Shown here in pieces: positions 1 through 13,325 of a stretch of 49,238 nt of DNA. Under the pieces are notes generated by a model that had not been told where the DNA came from, did not search any database, and worked only from the letters and a program-made list of their open reading frames with translations. This DNA is from Stagonosporopsis chrysanthemi (taxonomy: Eukaryota > Ascomycota > Dothideomycetes > Pleosporales > Didymellaceae), in NCBI GenBank assembly GCA_022560025.1, contig JAFISE010000208.1, positions 1 through 49,238 of the forward strand, read 5' to 3'. The first letter of the stretch is position 1; each line of letters starts with the position of its first letter. A program made the position numbers and the translations under genes.

Positions 1-404
1 TACCTAAACAACGTTTTACTACTACTAAAAGTACTAAGCTTAATATTATATTAAAGAGCTAGCTTAGAATTCTTCTACTAAATAGTAACTCTCTTTATAG
101 ATATAGTGTTTAGGTTAAGATCTAATTATATTAGCACTTTTATTAAATTATATTTGTAAACATATATACTTTTAAAATATTCTACTAAAAAAGCTTTACT
201 TACTTTTTAAATAGCTTTAATTATAGAGTTTTAGAAACAAGTATTGCTTATTACCTAGATATACTATATAGTTTTGCAAACAAAGTGCGCAAATACTTGC
301 TTATAGAAGAAAAGTTTACTACTCTTCTAGTAGTAATAGATTTTATAGAGAGTAACAGCTAGAGAAAATTAAAATAGTTCTGTAATAATAGCTTATAATA
401 ACCT
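1..404. repeat. Dispersed repeat E, copy 1 (cut by window start)
   Basis: This stretch is repeated in the same orientation at 14,228-14,640, with differences mostly of C/T or G/A type. Similarity ends in both copies at a shared 'aataacct'; beyond that the flanks differ, so this is an edge of the repeat or of whatever interrupted it. No coding signal survives. The left end lies outside the window, so element class cannot be decided. Confidence 0.7.
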
Positions 405-1520
405 ACTACTAAGCTTGTAGTACTAAGGCTTATAAGCAAGTTTAGTAAATAGAAGTATTTTATAAGTAGCTTTTATAGTAAGAGGCTTTAGTTTTAGCTT
501 CTAAGTAACAGCCTGTATACTAGCTTTATTCTAAATATTTTTAAACTTTAGCAGTATAGTAGTTATTATATAGAGCAATAGATAGGTTATAAGTAGTAGG
601 TAGTAAGTAGATAGTAAATACAAGTAGACAAACAAATATTTTATAAATATCTTATAGTTATAGTAAGTTTCTTAGATTCTATAGCTTTACAGCTTAGTGT
701 ACTACTATACTTATAATAACTAACTATAACAATTATCTCTATATATATAACTAACTAAGTGCTTTTTTATAAGCTTATTTAAAGATAGATCTTACTTTAA
801 TTAAGTAAGTTCTCTAAGCATATAGCTAGAGTAAACAACTGCTAAATAGTAAGGTAGATAGAGCGCAGCTTAGCTTAGAAAGTCTGCAAGTAAGGATAGC
901 TCTACAGCTAACTTGCTAGCTATTACTATAATAGATAACTGTAATAAATTACTATATTATTAAATACAAGACGTACTTTCTAATAGTACTATTTTCTAAT
1001 TAATTTAATATTTTGTAGTATAGATACATAAACTGCAAGTATAAAAGTCTTATAATTTAGGTATGTTTTTGTCTGCTTGCAGTATATAGGCTACCTAGCT
1101 TAAAAAAACAAAGCTATAAACTAGTAACTAGTTAGTAACTTAACTAGAATAAAAACTATACTTATATTTAATTTTGTACACTATTATTATAGCTATAAAC
1201 TCTATAAAAGACGTTAAACAGCTCTATATTAAGTAGAAAGATAAGCCTAAGCTGCCTGCTTATACTAGTAGTTTGTACGTTCTAGATTACTTTAAACTTA
1301 AAGAATAGAACAGTCTTATTAATATAATTAGTATAGCTACTTATTATATTGCTAAAACTAATTGTAATAAAGCCTTGCAACTTAAAAGGCTAAGATTTGC
1401 TACTTCTTTATTTAGTATAGCTAAAGTAGATTTAAGAAAGGCTGCTTTACTAATTTAATATTCTTTTTTAAAGGCTAGCTTAGCAATTCTACCTGTGTAA
1501 TCTAGCAGAGAATTAGAGCT
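405..1520. repeat. Inverted arm F, left copy
   Basis: About 1.1 kb that reappears as reverse complement at 5,900-7,007. Blocks matching across both arms include the region around 830-1,000 (against 6,440-6,620) and the inner end at 1,480-1,520 (against 5,900-5,940). Differences are mainly transitions. The arms flank a hAT transposase remnant. They may be terminal repeats of one large element or two opposed copies of a separate family. No protein is recognisable. Confidence 0.7.
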
Positions 1521-1776
1521 TAGGCTAGCAATCTAGGTATCTTTATAGACTTAGAGTCTCTACCTTTAAGTAGATATAACTCTTTAAATATCTAAGATAC
1601 AGCTTAGTAATATATTACACAGAAGAATGTGCTATGCTAGAGCTCTTAAAAAAGCTACTACTTGCCTAGTTAAAATTAGTTTTAGCTTATTTATATCGCT
1701 TAGAATAGCTAGATAGTTTGTACTACCTCTACTTCTACTTAACTCTAGGGTCTACAAACTCTCTAAAGGTTCTAAG
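1521..1776. mobile_element. Half copy of hAT-type MITE family C (C1)
   Basis: It begins TAGGCTAGCAATCTAGGTAT, like the tips of the complete copy at 12,892-13,325, and follows that copy into its centre. There it stops abruptly at 1,777, where a hAT end begins. The second half is absent. The sequence is heavily transition-mutated. Confidence 0.65.
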
Positions 1777-4700
1777 TAGGCTAGTAAATAAGTGCAGAGT
1801 ACTTAGCAGTAGGTAGAAGTAGAGTTAAGATTGCACAGACCTAGAAGTAGTAGTAAAGTAGAGGTTGTACAGGCTAGTAGTAAAGGCTAAGTAGAGGTAC
1901 TTCTAGTATAGGTAGAGATAAGAGTTAAGTTGCACAGACCTAGGTTAGACTTAGGCTTAGAGTACTTAGCAATGTTATATCTATGCTAATTTTATTATAG
2001 TATAGTAGCTTAAATATATTTATAAATTTAAAATAGTTATATAATTTTATTATTAAGTTTACTAATTTTAATTTAGATTTTCTACGTGTTAAATAACTAG
2101 TTGTTATAGTTATTAATAATAGCTACTCTTTGTATTGTGTAGGCTTTGCTTTTTTCTACAGCTACTATTCTCTTTATAAGTAAGTAGATAGGCTATCTTC
2201 TTTAATATCTTTATCTATTTTACTCTCAATATTAATTCTAATCTTACTTTCTAGCTTAATATAGGCAGGCAACTTAAGAAGATTATTTACCTTATAATAA
2301 GATAGAGTGTTGTCTTTTACTATAGCTTCTAAGAATATTAAATCCTTTAGAATTATAATCTCTTAGATAGCTTAAGCAGAAAGTCTGTGCCTTTAATCTC
2401 TAAGCACGTCTCTAGTAGTATTAAATACTTGCTCTACTCTTACTTATAAGATTAGTACTGCTAGAATATTTTTTACAACTTGTGCAAGATTAGCAAAAGT
2501 TAAATAAAGCTTCTTATCCTTCTCTAAGATATTAAAGCTGTTGCCTAATAGAATACAGAGTGTAATTAGATAAGACTCTTCTTTTAATCTAGTTAAGCCT
2601 ATATTCTTATCTATATTAAAAGTTAAATATTAACTATATATAAAAAAGCTTACAAACTGTAATTAAATTAGTATAGCTAGCTTATAAGACTATTTACTCT
2701 CTAACAATTGCTTTAAGATAGTATTAGAAATAAGGCTATTACTCTAAGTCTTAGTACTATTAAAGCAGTCTAGATAGTCTAGAAATTCTTAATAGTAAGT
2801 ATACTTATAATAAACTTCCTGCAACTTATTCTAAATCTTGTTAGTATATAGCTATAATAACAATCTATAATAACAGTACTTTATAACTAGTTAGCTTTTA
2901 CATAGAGTCTAGAATTATTGTATAATTAAAGAAAAAACCTTAATCTTTTTTTATTCTTATATAGTATTTTATTATTTTTGTATAATTTTTATTTAATACA
3001 GCTTAAACAATATCTAGCTAGTTATTACTATTAACACTGTTAGTATCTTCTCTAAGCTTGCTAGTTATATCTTCTAAGAAATTAAAAAGGCATCTATCTA
3101 TAAGCTAAATATATAGAATATAAAGCTTGTAGTTCTTACTTAAATATCTTATTGCTACTTTAAAGTTCTTTAGTATTTGTGTAATTGCCTAGAGATAGTG
3201 CTACTTAGATGCTCTAAGGCAGAGTTTCTTAAGGTCTTTAAAATCTACCTTAGCAGTATCTTAATTAGCCTTAAAACTTATGCCTTTTAGCTAGATTTCT
3301 TGCTTAAGCTATTTATTAATATATAGCTAAAGCTTAACTACGCGTTTATATATATTATATATAGAATTCTACCTTGTTTTTATGTCTTAAATAACTAATA
3401 GGTATATACTTGCTAGTAGGTTCTGCTAGGTTGCTAAAAACCTCTTAAATTGTTAAAGCAATAGATTAATTATAATAATAATACTCTATAGCTATGTCTT
3501 TATAAGTATATAATAAATATCTATAAGAAAAGAAAGTTTACCTTATACAAAGAATTAAGTACTAATATATCTATTTAAATATTTTAAATATAGCGTAATT
3601 ACAGTGTTTTTCTCTATTTTACTCTTAGAGAAGCTAATAGCTTTAGATAGAATATAATATTCTAAACAATAAGATTAATTATATATGCAAAGTAAGAGAT
3701 AGTATTTTCTCTAGAGCTTTATATATAACTTTCTTTAGCTAAAAAAGCTTTAACTAACTATAATAAAGTACTGTTATTACTTGTATTATTATATATAATA
3801 CTAAGCAACTTTTTTATAGTACTTGTACTTTAAAATACTTAAATAACTTCTTTAGCTATAGACATTCTAATATACCTTCCTTATATAGAGATAAAATCTA
3901 GTAGCACTTCTTAAAGCTTCTACTTATTATTAATATAGTATTCCTTAATTACTAAGAAGCTTAGGTAATTACTAGAAGTATAGGTATTAAGTGTAATAGA
4001 TAGCCTTGTATGTTTATTAAGGTTTTAAAGCTGTGCTGCCTTAGCGTCTTTAAATTAATACTTAAATAACGTGCTAAATTTATAACAGCTAGTTAATACA
4101 GCTTTAGGCTAAAAGAAGTGTATAAACTATTAAAATAATAGCTACTTAACTATTTAAAATAACTAATTGTTATTAATAATAAGCTATACAATTTTCTTTT
4201 TAAAAGCAAGTATTAAGTATACTAGATACAGAATAGTAGCCTGCTAAGATTGTTGTTATTATAGCATAGTAGATAGCTAGCTATATAAAGGCGTTCTAAT
4301 TTGTAAACAGATTTAAGATCTTAGGTAATTTAGTATATACTTAGTCCTAATACTTTTTACTATTAGGTATTGTAATATATGCCTATAGTTAAGGTAATAG
4401 AGATATAGATAGCTAGTAAAAGCGTAGGCAGCCTCTCTAAATTAAGTCTAGATATATCTAGTGCAAGAAGCAGAACCTTATTACAGATATAATACAACAG
4501 AATCTCTAGCCTAAGCTGTAGTACTCTACTATTTGTTCTATATAATTAGTATTACCTTGCTTTCTTTACTTTCTTAGAGACTGCGCTACAGTTACTTTAG
4601 TAAGTAAATTAATTGCTAGGTTCTACCTTTTATAGTCTAGGGTGCAATTATTTTAAGGCTTTTAAGATCTTGCAGTATGCTAGATACTCTATTAGCCTTG

Positions 4701-4800
4701 TTACTAGCTAGAGGTAAAGGCATAGCTGTAATAATTAAACGTAATAATTAATTGCAATATAATATTTTAGTAGAAAATAAAAACAGTATAGACAAGTTTA
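1777..4800 (-). pseudogene. hAT transposase remnant
   Basis: Read on the minus strand, about 2,335-2,500 encodes the hAT C-terminal dimerisation region. An in-frame run resembles FANLAQVVKNILAVLI, followed by VEQVFNTTRDVLRD and then RHRLSA, with stops where CAA/CAG or CGA codons would be expected after RIP. This matches the Dimer_Tnp_hAT family. The left end at 1,777 (TAGGCTAGTAAATAAG) is the same tip as MITE family B, so this is a candidate source element for B. The N-terminal half, catalytic core and right end were not identified. The right limit is a guess from typical element length. The gene is dead. Confidence 0.55.
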
Positions 4801-5899
4801 AAGAATATTACTAAAGAAAGATCTATAGATAATATGTTTATTATTCCTAGTATCTTTACTTTAATAATCTCTAGATATTATTCCTATAACAAGTTAAGTA
4901 TAAATAAACTTTAAAAGAAATTATTAAGGTCTAAGCTATTTTAATTAGTTATAATAATCTATTAAGGAGTTAGCATACTTAATAGCTTGTATCTACTTAT
5001 TATTATTGTTATTATTACTCTTATCTTCTTTATTGCTAGCTAAGTCCTCTAAATTACTAAAACTCTTAAAATTAGTTTTCTCTTCTTTTATAAGAGCTTG
5101 CTAATACTGCTTATCTGTCTTGTACTTATTTAGTATAGCTGCAAAGTATACCTCTAGCTTAACACTATTATCTTTAAGTTCTTCTTTAGACTTATTGCTA
5201 TTATTAACTATAATATAAGAGTTGTCTGCAGTTAAAAGAAGGCTACTATTGCCTAGATTAGCTAGGTAATTATTAGGCTTATACTGCCTAGTACTTTTAG
5301 TAAATGTATATAATAATTAGATGTAATAACTTACTTCTACTTATTATCTAGGCACATAGCTAGACTCTTTAGCAAAAGCTTGTTACAAAACTTAATCTAC
5401 TTTTCTTTCTTAGTATTAAAGTTAAAGGTATTAGTTTTTAGCTTCTAAAGACTTTTTTAATACTCTTTTTAGAAGATAATTTTAAGAGCACTACTAGCAC
5501 TAAACAAGCGTTTAGCTATCTAGCTAGTACCTAACTCTTTCTTCTTTTTAACAGCAGCGTTAACCTTAGAAATAGATATTAAATAGTTATGTATATTAAT
5601 CTTATAATTAATAGTATTCTATTTTTTATAGGTAGTACTAAGCTTATCTTTAAGCTATTCTGCTATATTTAGTTAGAATAAAGATATAATAACAAGATAT
5701 AATAACTAACTGCTCTTATAGATATTATAGCAAGTCTAGTTAAGATCTTCTTTAGCTTATTACTAGACCTTAGTCTTTTGTTTAGCAGTGCTAGCTATAT
5801 AATTGCTACTGTCTTTAGTTTTTTAAAAAGCTAATATTTTGCTGTATAGTTAGTATTACAGGCTTTACTAATAGCTGCCTCTTCTTTATTGCAAAGTAA
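4801..5899. other. AT-rich stretch, nothing recognised
   Basis: RIP-like sequence with stops in every frame. It may include the right end of the hAT element and unrelated relic sequence. I see no intact gene, RNA gene or terminal repeat in it. Confidence 0.5.
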
Positions 5900-7007
5900 A
5901 GCTCTAGTTCTCTACTAGATTATATAGGTAGAATTGCTAAGCTAGCCTTTAAAAGAGAATATAAAATTAGTACAGTAGCTTTTCTTAGATCTACCTTAGC
6001 TGCGCTAATTAAGGATGTAGCAAATCTTAGCCTTTTAAGTTGTAAAGCTCTATTACAATTAGCTTTAGCAATATAATAAGTAGCTGTAATAATTATATTA
6101 ACAAGACTGTTCTATTCTTCTAGTTTAAAGTAATCTAGAATATATAAACTACTAGTAAAAGCAGGTAGCTTAGGCTTGTCCTTCTGCTTAATATAGGGCT
6201 GTTAGACGTCTTCTATAAAGTCTATAGCTATAATAATAGAGCGTAAAATTATATATAAGTATAGTAGTTGTTATAGTTAGGTTGCTAACTAGTTACTAGT
6301 TTATAGCTTTGTTTTTTTAAGCTAAGTAGCCTGTGTACTACAGGTAAATAAAAACGCACCTAAATTATAAGACCTTTATACTTAGGTTTATATATCTATG
6401 CTGTAAAATATTAGATTAAGTAGAGAATAGTACTGTTAAAAAGCACGTCTTACAATTAATAATATAGTAATTTATTACAGTTATCTATTATAGTAATAGC
6501 TAGCAAGTTAGCTGCAAAGCTATCTTTACTTACAGATTTTCTAAGCTAGGCTATACTCTACCTGCTCTACTATCTAATAATTATTTACTCTAGCTGTATA
6601 TTTAGAGAACTTACCTAATAAAAGTTAGATCTATTTTAAAATAAGCTTATTTAAAAGCACTTAGTTAGTTATATAAATAGAAATATTTATTATAGTTAGT
6701 TATTATAAGTATAGCTGTATACTAAGCTGCAGAGCTATAAAGGCTAACAAACTTACTATAACTATAGAATATTAATAAAATATTTGTTTGTCTATCTATA
6801 TCTACTCTCTACTTACTACCTATAACCTATCTATTGCCTTGTATAACTACTACTATGCTGCTAAAGTTTAAGAATATTAGAAACAAGGCTAGCATACAGG
6901 CTGTTACTTAGAAGCTAAAAGCTAAGCTCTTTACTATAAAAGCTACTTATAAAACACTTCTATCTACTAAACTTACTAATAAGCTTTAGTACTACAAGCC
7001 TAGTAGT
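5900..7007. repeat. Inverted arm F, right copy
   Basis: Reverse-complement partner of 405-1,520. Its outer end at 7,007 is where Copia-1 inserted: the last five bases, GTAGT, are the left target-site duplicate. After Copia-1 the sequence no longer resembles repeat E, so the arm ended at or very near the insertion point. Confidence 0.7.
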
Positions 7008-7199
7008 TGTAATAGTTATAAGAAGCAGATCACGTGTTAGTAGTCTAGTGTTGCTTCTTTATCCTATAGAGCATCTCTTGCCTCAGCTGCATTACAGATA
7101 CGTTATGTAAATAGACCTAACTGCTGCTTTGTGCAGAGCAGAGAAGAACAACACAACAACAGAATAGCAGAATACATAAAATTGCATTTAACTGCAACA
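7008..7199 (+). repeat. Copia-1 5' LTR
   Basis: 192 bp, beginning TGTAATAGTTATAAGAAGCA and ending TTTAACTGCAACA. It keeps several CA and CG sites that are TA in the 3' LTR, so the two LTRs differ mainly by RIP-type changes. Confidence 0.93.
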
Positions 7200-7399
7200 G
7201 TTATAAGCCTAGATTGCAACTAGAAAGCTCGCTCACTTACAACAACTGATTAGCACCTACAATCAAGATTAACAATTGATTATACAGTACGGAGCCGCTA
7301 ACTTACCAATACATTATCAACAATAACTACAGAATCAGACCCTGCAGTCACCTAAGTAACCGTCGTCCTTAATCAAGCCAACAACTAGCACAAGTAGCT

Positions 7400-10300
7400 G
7401 TTTATTTAAAAGGATACTGCACAGAAGCATAAGCTCTAGCAGTACGTAGACCCTGCTACAAAGGCAGCAGACTTGCCTACGTTAACGGCACTATTAGAAC
7501 CTCAACTCAATGATTACAACAATAACGCTACGTTAATTGCTTACCTTACTGCTGCACAGCAGAAGCTCTATTAGTAGGAGTATAAGCAATAGGAGTAAAA
7601 GGACATTGAGTTTAAGCGTCAGAAGAAGGCTCTCGCTAAGTTTAACTCTGAGATTAGCAAGACAATTACTGCAAAGCACCTTTACTTAATTAAGAACAAA
7701 GACACACTATACAAGCAACTAATAACGCTTAAGAAGCACCTTGCGCTATCTAACGCAACACAACAACACAATCTAATCGCACAATACAAAGCCCTCTAGA
7801 CGCCGCTGCGTGGCAGGAAGGTTAAGGAATAGCTACGCTCTTAGGTAGAGATTACTAACATGTGCATCTCTGCAGAGGTTCCTAAGACGATAGGATCAAG
7901 GGCACAGGAAGACTTCCTTGTTGCCTGCAGAACAATCGACCCTGAGTATGGTACGTCAGGCCTGCGAGCCCTGATTGACCTAGAGGACGCTGGCACTGCT
8001 ATCCTATCAGTAGAAGACTACGTTAGCAAATTTACTACCTACCTTAAGCGTGTGCAACTGCTGTTAACAGAACTTAGCTCAATAGCAGCAGAGCTCGACG
8101 TCGCGAAGTCTCAGCAGCAGAGCAAGGATAGTAACAAGACTAAGCCTCAATGCCTATGTGGCCTGAAACATTACTAGGTTGACTGCTAGTTGATCAACAC
8201 AGAGCACCTACGAAGGCCAAAGGCCTACGCCAACGCAATTAGCTGAAAGAAGCTTGACGCTGCCCTAGCTGCTGACAACGACTTGAGAGACAAGATCAAC
8301 AAGGCGCTTGACAAGTAGCGCGCAAAGCAGCAACAGAATAAAGGGAGCATTGCTATAGATAATGGCAACTGTCCTACTAGACCTACAGCCAATACTGTAC
8401 AGTATATAACTTAGGATCAAGAGCTGCGTGCTCAAAACAAAGAGCAATTTAAGACCACAACAGCTTGCAACAATTAAATTAAAGCAATAACAATTACAGA
8501 CAACAACCTAAAGCCAAAAGGCAACCTCTATACAGCAGTGAGCATAGAGGAGGATATTGACAAGCTTAGCAACTAATAGATCCTTGACCCTAGCTCTAAC
8601 ACTTATGTGATTAACACTAAGGAATAGAAGGGATAGACAAGAGAGTACGACGCTGTGGCTACAGACTTTGTTAGAGCTAGAACAGGACGCATTCAGATCA
8701 CGGCCTAGGGAAGCATAGAGCTCATAGCAAACACACCTACAGGCGTACAATTGCTGAGACTTACTTACGTTGCATACGTTGAAGGATTTATTACTAGCCT
8801 GATTAGTTTAGCTTGCTGCAGGAAGCTAGACATACACTTTGATTTAGGACGTGATCTTCTCTATAAGAGCAATCCAGGATTAGTTCTTGCGTACCTAGAG
8901 CATGACAGAGGACACTGGCTGGTAGACGCTGAAGTCTTATGCTGACTAAAGCCAATTATTCTATTATTGTTTAGCACTACCTACTAACCTTTAAAGGCAC
9001 TGCGACTAGATTAAACAGTCAATGCTTAGACAGCTCACTAGATATAGGGTCATCCTAGCAAGAAAGTGATTAAAAAGCTTATATCAAACGTTGATAGAAT
9101 TGTCCTTGAAGGAGACACTAACAGCTTCTGTACTGTCTGTACAGAGTCAAAATTAACAAAGTAGATCTCTTAACAACAACAGGAGGATCAAGCCTAAAAG
9201 CCCTTCTATTAAATCTTAGTTGATGTTATTCAATTGGTACCTCAAGGAGAAGCCTGCCTAAACGGTAATCAATAGGCTGGACACTCTATTAATCAATACT
9301 TAAAGTGGCACAAAGTATCTACTTTCCCTTATTAATTAAAGCCTTTTCTGAGCTAATAGATTATCTAAGACATACAAAGTATACAGCAAGTCTTTGACTG
9401 TAATGTTACAGTAATTAAGACAGACAACAAGCGTAGATACAGGACATTACTAAACTTCCTAGAAGAACTTTGCAAAGACGTTAGTATTTAATATAAGCTA
9501 CGAGCAGAGTACACAAAAGAACAGAACAGACTAGTAGAAAGAGCAAGATTGCTGCTTGTTACCTAATCTAGAGCTATAAGGATCTAAGCAAGGCTGCTAA
9601 AGTCCTTAGCTTATAAGCTGATCTGAACAGCAGTATATATCCTTAATTAGACACTAACTAAAGCGCTATAATAGAAGACACTGTATAAAGTTGTATAGGG
9701 AATAAAGCTAAAGGTTTAACACATGCGACTAATAGGCTGTTAAGCGTACGCCCTTAACTAGTCACTTAAGCGTAGAGACAAGCTTAAATTAAGAGCACTT
9801 ATTAGCTACCTTGTTAGCTACAACTCTACTAATATCTTTAGGATCTAGCTGCCTACAAAGAACTAGGTTATACACATATAAGATGTTATTTTTAAACTTA
9901 CAAAGTTCTATAAAGGCTTGTAAGACTACGCTTAAGAATTAGTAATTAAAGAGGTTATTAAGCTTCTTGCATTTCCTGAGGAGTTTAAATCTAATAATAT
10001 AGCAATAGAAGACCTTTTAACAACTTGACAACGCTGTTAGCAACAAACTACACAAGCATCTAAGCTTGCAGAGTCTTAGATAGGGGGTAAGGTAACAGAA
10101 CAGGATAAGGAGCAGCTTAATATAGGATTGCTAACTCTAGACACCTTAATTTAAAATTAACAAGACAATTCTCTGCCCTTAGAATTAGTACTAGAGCAAC
10201 GCGCTCTAAATAAGCAGTTAGCTTAGGAACAACAATACAACATTAAGCAAGGATCTTAAGATCTGTTAGCAACACAGATTAAAGGCTACATACCTAACAG

Positions 10301-12180
10301 ATATAAGAATAACGCTCTAAGACGTTAAAACCTTGGTTTTAGCACAGACAACGTTATTAAAGGCTTACAACGTACACAACGAAACGCTGGTCTCTAGGAA
10401 CTAGAGAGATAGCACTCTTACGCTGTCTCCTACAGAAGATTAGTTGACAACTACCTTAGGGCCTTCTTAACTGCCTTAAAGACTAAGTTAACTACAAAGA
10501 TACACTGCACACAGGTGCTAAGAGCTCTGCAATTATACTAAGAGCTTAATTCTTATTAGTTTAGAGAGCAGTTTTAACAAGCTACTTAGAGAGAGTATTG
10601 CAAGATCTAGAGCAAAGGCTGCTTTGCTAAAACAACACAAACAGTAGAGACTGCTAATACAAAAGTTCTACCTCTAATGTAGGTATTTATATATAAGTTT
10701 AATAAGGACAGCTACCTCTATTAATTTAAGGCACGACTTGTTGTCTGTAGCAACTTATAATAGCTATATAGAGACACTTACGCTGCTACGCTAGCTGCTT
10801 AGATATTTTAAGTACTTATTATAATAGCTAATTAATTTAGATTAGAGCTACTTTAGTACAACATTCTAAATACGTTTCTTAACGCTACACTTAACTAAAA
10901 GCTATATACAGAGACACTAGCTAGTTTTAAAAAGGATAGAGAGCTGCTGTAGGTGCTAAGAGCTCTATACAGACTAAAGAAATTACTGTTTTTGTAGTAC
11001 AAAGACCTAAGAGAGACATTAAAGTCTCTAGGCTTAATGCTTATACTAGGATTTCTATGCGTCTACGTTAACAGCTAGTTGATCCTGTTTGTCTACGTTA
11101 ACAATATTGTTATAGCTTTCTACCTATTAAACAAGTACTTACACTAAGACTTTAAAGAGAAACTTAATAAGTATTATAGCCTAAAATACCTTAGAGAACT
11201 TAAGTAGTTCTTAGGCATACGCGTTGTTTAAGATACTAAAGCACGCACAATTTACTTAGTATAAGACGCTTATATTAACAAAGTTACTACAAAGTATAAT
11301 ATTCTGTCTGTTAGCTGCTCTTTAAAGGTGCCTATACTAGTAAATTACCTAGAACAATCTCTTAAAGAGATAAACAAAGCTTAAACAAAGACCTATTAAG
11401 AGCTTGTAGGCTACCTTGCCTACCTAACGCAGTATACACAACCTAATCTAGCTTGTACTTATATTATCTACGCTTTACATTTAACTAATCCTAGCTAAGC
11501 ACATGTTAAATTAATTTAGAAGGTGTAGCATTACATCTTTAAGACAAAGTACTAAGCCCTGCAGGCTTAAGCTGTTAACAAAGTAGAGATACAAGAGTAC
11601 CTTACTACACTATAGGACTATTGCAATTCTATCTTCTTTAGAGTATTTAATGCGTCCTTTGCTAACAATGTTAAGACATGTTAAAGCTCTTAGAGATACG
11701 TATTTTAGCTCTTTAGTATAACTATTAACTAGAAGTTAACGCTCTAACGCACAGTTACAAAATCTACAACTAAAGCAGAGCTGCTTGCTCTATTACTTGC
11801 TAGATTAGAGATAGAAGAGTAGTGCTGTCTATTTAAAGAACTGTCTTTAAAGCTTAACTAGACGCTAATTATTTAGTATAACAATTAACAAACTGTAAGC
11901 ATAGTTACAAAGGAGTAGGACAAGCTTAGTACTAAGCTTAAACACGTTAATATCTATTAGAACTAGATTTGCTAGGAGGTTAAAAGGAATTGCCTCTATA
12001 TACACTAGAAGCTAACAAACTAGATACTAGCTAACAGTATAACAAAGATCCTTCTGTAACAGAAGCACGCTAAATTTATACAGCAACTCTACCTAAACAA
12101 TATTTGTTTAAAGGTTTATAAGATAGATAATAATGCCTAAGAAGTTTATTCTTACATTGTTAGTTGACTACAGAATAAAG
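7400..12180 (+). pseudogene. Copia-1 gag-pol remnant
   Basis: The gag is read through TAG/TAA codons that replace Gln and Trp codons. An uninterrupted piece (7,860-8,177, 105 codons) ends in a Copia-type zinc knuckle of form C-x-C-G-x3-H, continuing past a TAG at 8,175. Protease follows near 8,580-8,640 (ILDPSSNTYVIN), and 8,751-8,945 is a second open piece just after it. Reverse transcriptase has its active-site strand at 11,094-11,120 as YVNNIVIAF; the two Asn replace the family's catalytic Asp pair through G-to-A change, so the enzyme would be dead. RNase H near 11,750-11,800 keeps KSTTKAELLAL. No full reading frame survives. Confidence 0.88.
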
Positions 12181-12185
12181 GAGTG

Positions 12186-12377
12186 TGTAATAGTTATAAA
12201 AAGTAGATTATATGTTAGTAGTCTAGTGTTGCTTTCTTATCTTATAGAGTATCTCTTACCTTAGCTACATTACAGATACGTTATGTAAATAGACTTAACT
12301 GCTGCTTTGTGCAGAGCAGAGAAGAACAACACAATAACAAAATAGTAGAATATATAAAATTATATTTAACTGCAATA
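12186..12377 (+). repeat. Copia-1 3' LTR
   Basis: 192 bp partner of the 5' LTR, more heavily RIP-mutated; the final CA has become TA. It is followed directly by the GTAGT duplicate. Confidence 0.92.
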
Positions 12378-12382
12378 GTAGT

Positions 12383-12883
12383 AGTATCTTATTACTTTTA
12401 TATAAGTAAAAGAAGTTTGCGTTATTATAATAAAACTTATAGTAGTACTAGATAAAGTCTCTATATATAGATTAGATAGAAAGCAGTCTAGCTAACGTAG
12501 CTCTTAGTAGGTCTAGCTCTCTTAGTCTACAGTGTAGTGCATAGCCTAAGTCTTAGTGCTTATACTATCTAGAGAGTTTTATCTTCTTATCTAACTACTA
12601 AGTCTATTATATACTATACAGCTCTTTGTATACAACTAACTTAATATCTTAGAGTATAGGCATAGCAGCTTTTCTAGCTAGAGGTAATAGGTACTAGGCT
12701 TTTAGGTTAGCTAGTCTGTAAGCTGCCTTGTTCTCTTTAATTCCTTAGTGCCTAAGAGCTTATTTAAATAGAGATATTATAGGTTTCTATAGTGCTATAG
12801 TACTCTAGAAATACTTACTATAAAGTAAAAAGAGCAGCGCCTTTAATACACTATATTACTAAGGTACTGTTAATATAAAGCTA
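12383..12883. other. AT-rich stretch, nothing recognised
   Basis: RIP-like sequence between Copia-1 and the MITE at 12,892. Stops occur in all frames and I could not match it to another part of the window. Confidence 0.5.
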
Positions 12884-12891
12884 GATCTAGC

Positions 12892-13325
12892 TAGGCTAGC
12901 AAGCTAAGTGCCTTTGTGTACTTAGAGTCTCTATCTTTAGATAGGTATAACTCTTTAAATATTCAAGATACAGCTTTATAATATATTACACGATAGAATT
13001 TGCTAGGCTAGAGCTCTTAAACAAGCTACTGTTTGCCTAATCTAGACTAGCTTTAGCTTAGATATATTGCTTAGAACCTATAGAGAGTTTGTAGACCCTA
13101 GGGTTAGGTAGGGGTAGAGGTAGTACAAAATATCTAGCTATTCTAGGCGATATAACTAAGCAAAAACTAACCTAAGAAAGGCAAATAGTAGCTCTTTTAA
13201 GAGCTCTAGCTTAGCGCATTCTATCGTGTAATATATTACAAAGCTGTATCTTGAATATTTAAAGAGTTATACCTATCTAAAGTTAGAGACTCTAAGTACA
13301 CAAAGGTACCTAGCTTGCTAGCCTA
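12892..13325. mobile_element. Complete hAT-type MITE, family C (C2)
   Basis: 434 bp almost entirely made of one inverted repeat: the left arm from TAGGCTAGCAAGCTAAGT is mirrored by the right arm ending TAGCTTGCTAGCCTA. Exact 8 bp duplicates GATCTAGC lie at 12,884-12,891 and 13,326-13,333. Eight-base duplicates and TAGGCT tips fit the hAT superfamily. The element is non-coding. Relatives are at 1,521 (half) and 47,819 (truncated). Confidence 0.88.

Larger units (their letters stand above)
7008..12377 (+). mobile_element. Complete Ty1/Copia LTR retrotransposon (Copia-1), RIP-damaged
   Basis: It has two 192 bp direct repeats (7,008-7,199 and 12,186-12,377), starting TG and ending CA (TA after mutation in the right copy). 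Exact 5 bp target duplicates GTAGT lie at 7,003-7,007 and 12,378-12,382. A putative primer-binding stretch follows at about 7,200 and a purine-rich stretch precedes the right LTR. Internal order is gag, protease, integrase region, reverse transcriptase, RNase H, the Copia order. Mutation load rises from left to right: much of 7,080-9,000 keeps CA and CG dinucleotides, while the right half is saturated. Confidence 0.93.
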
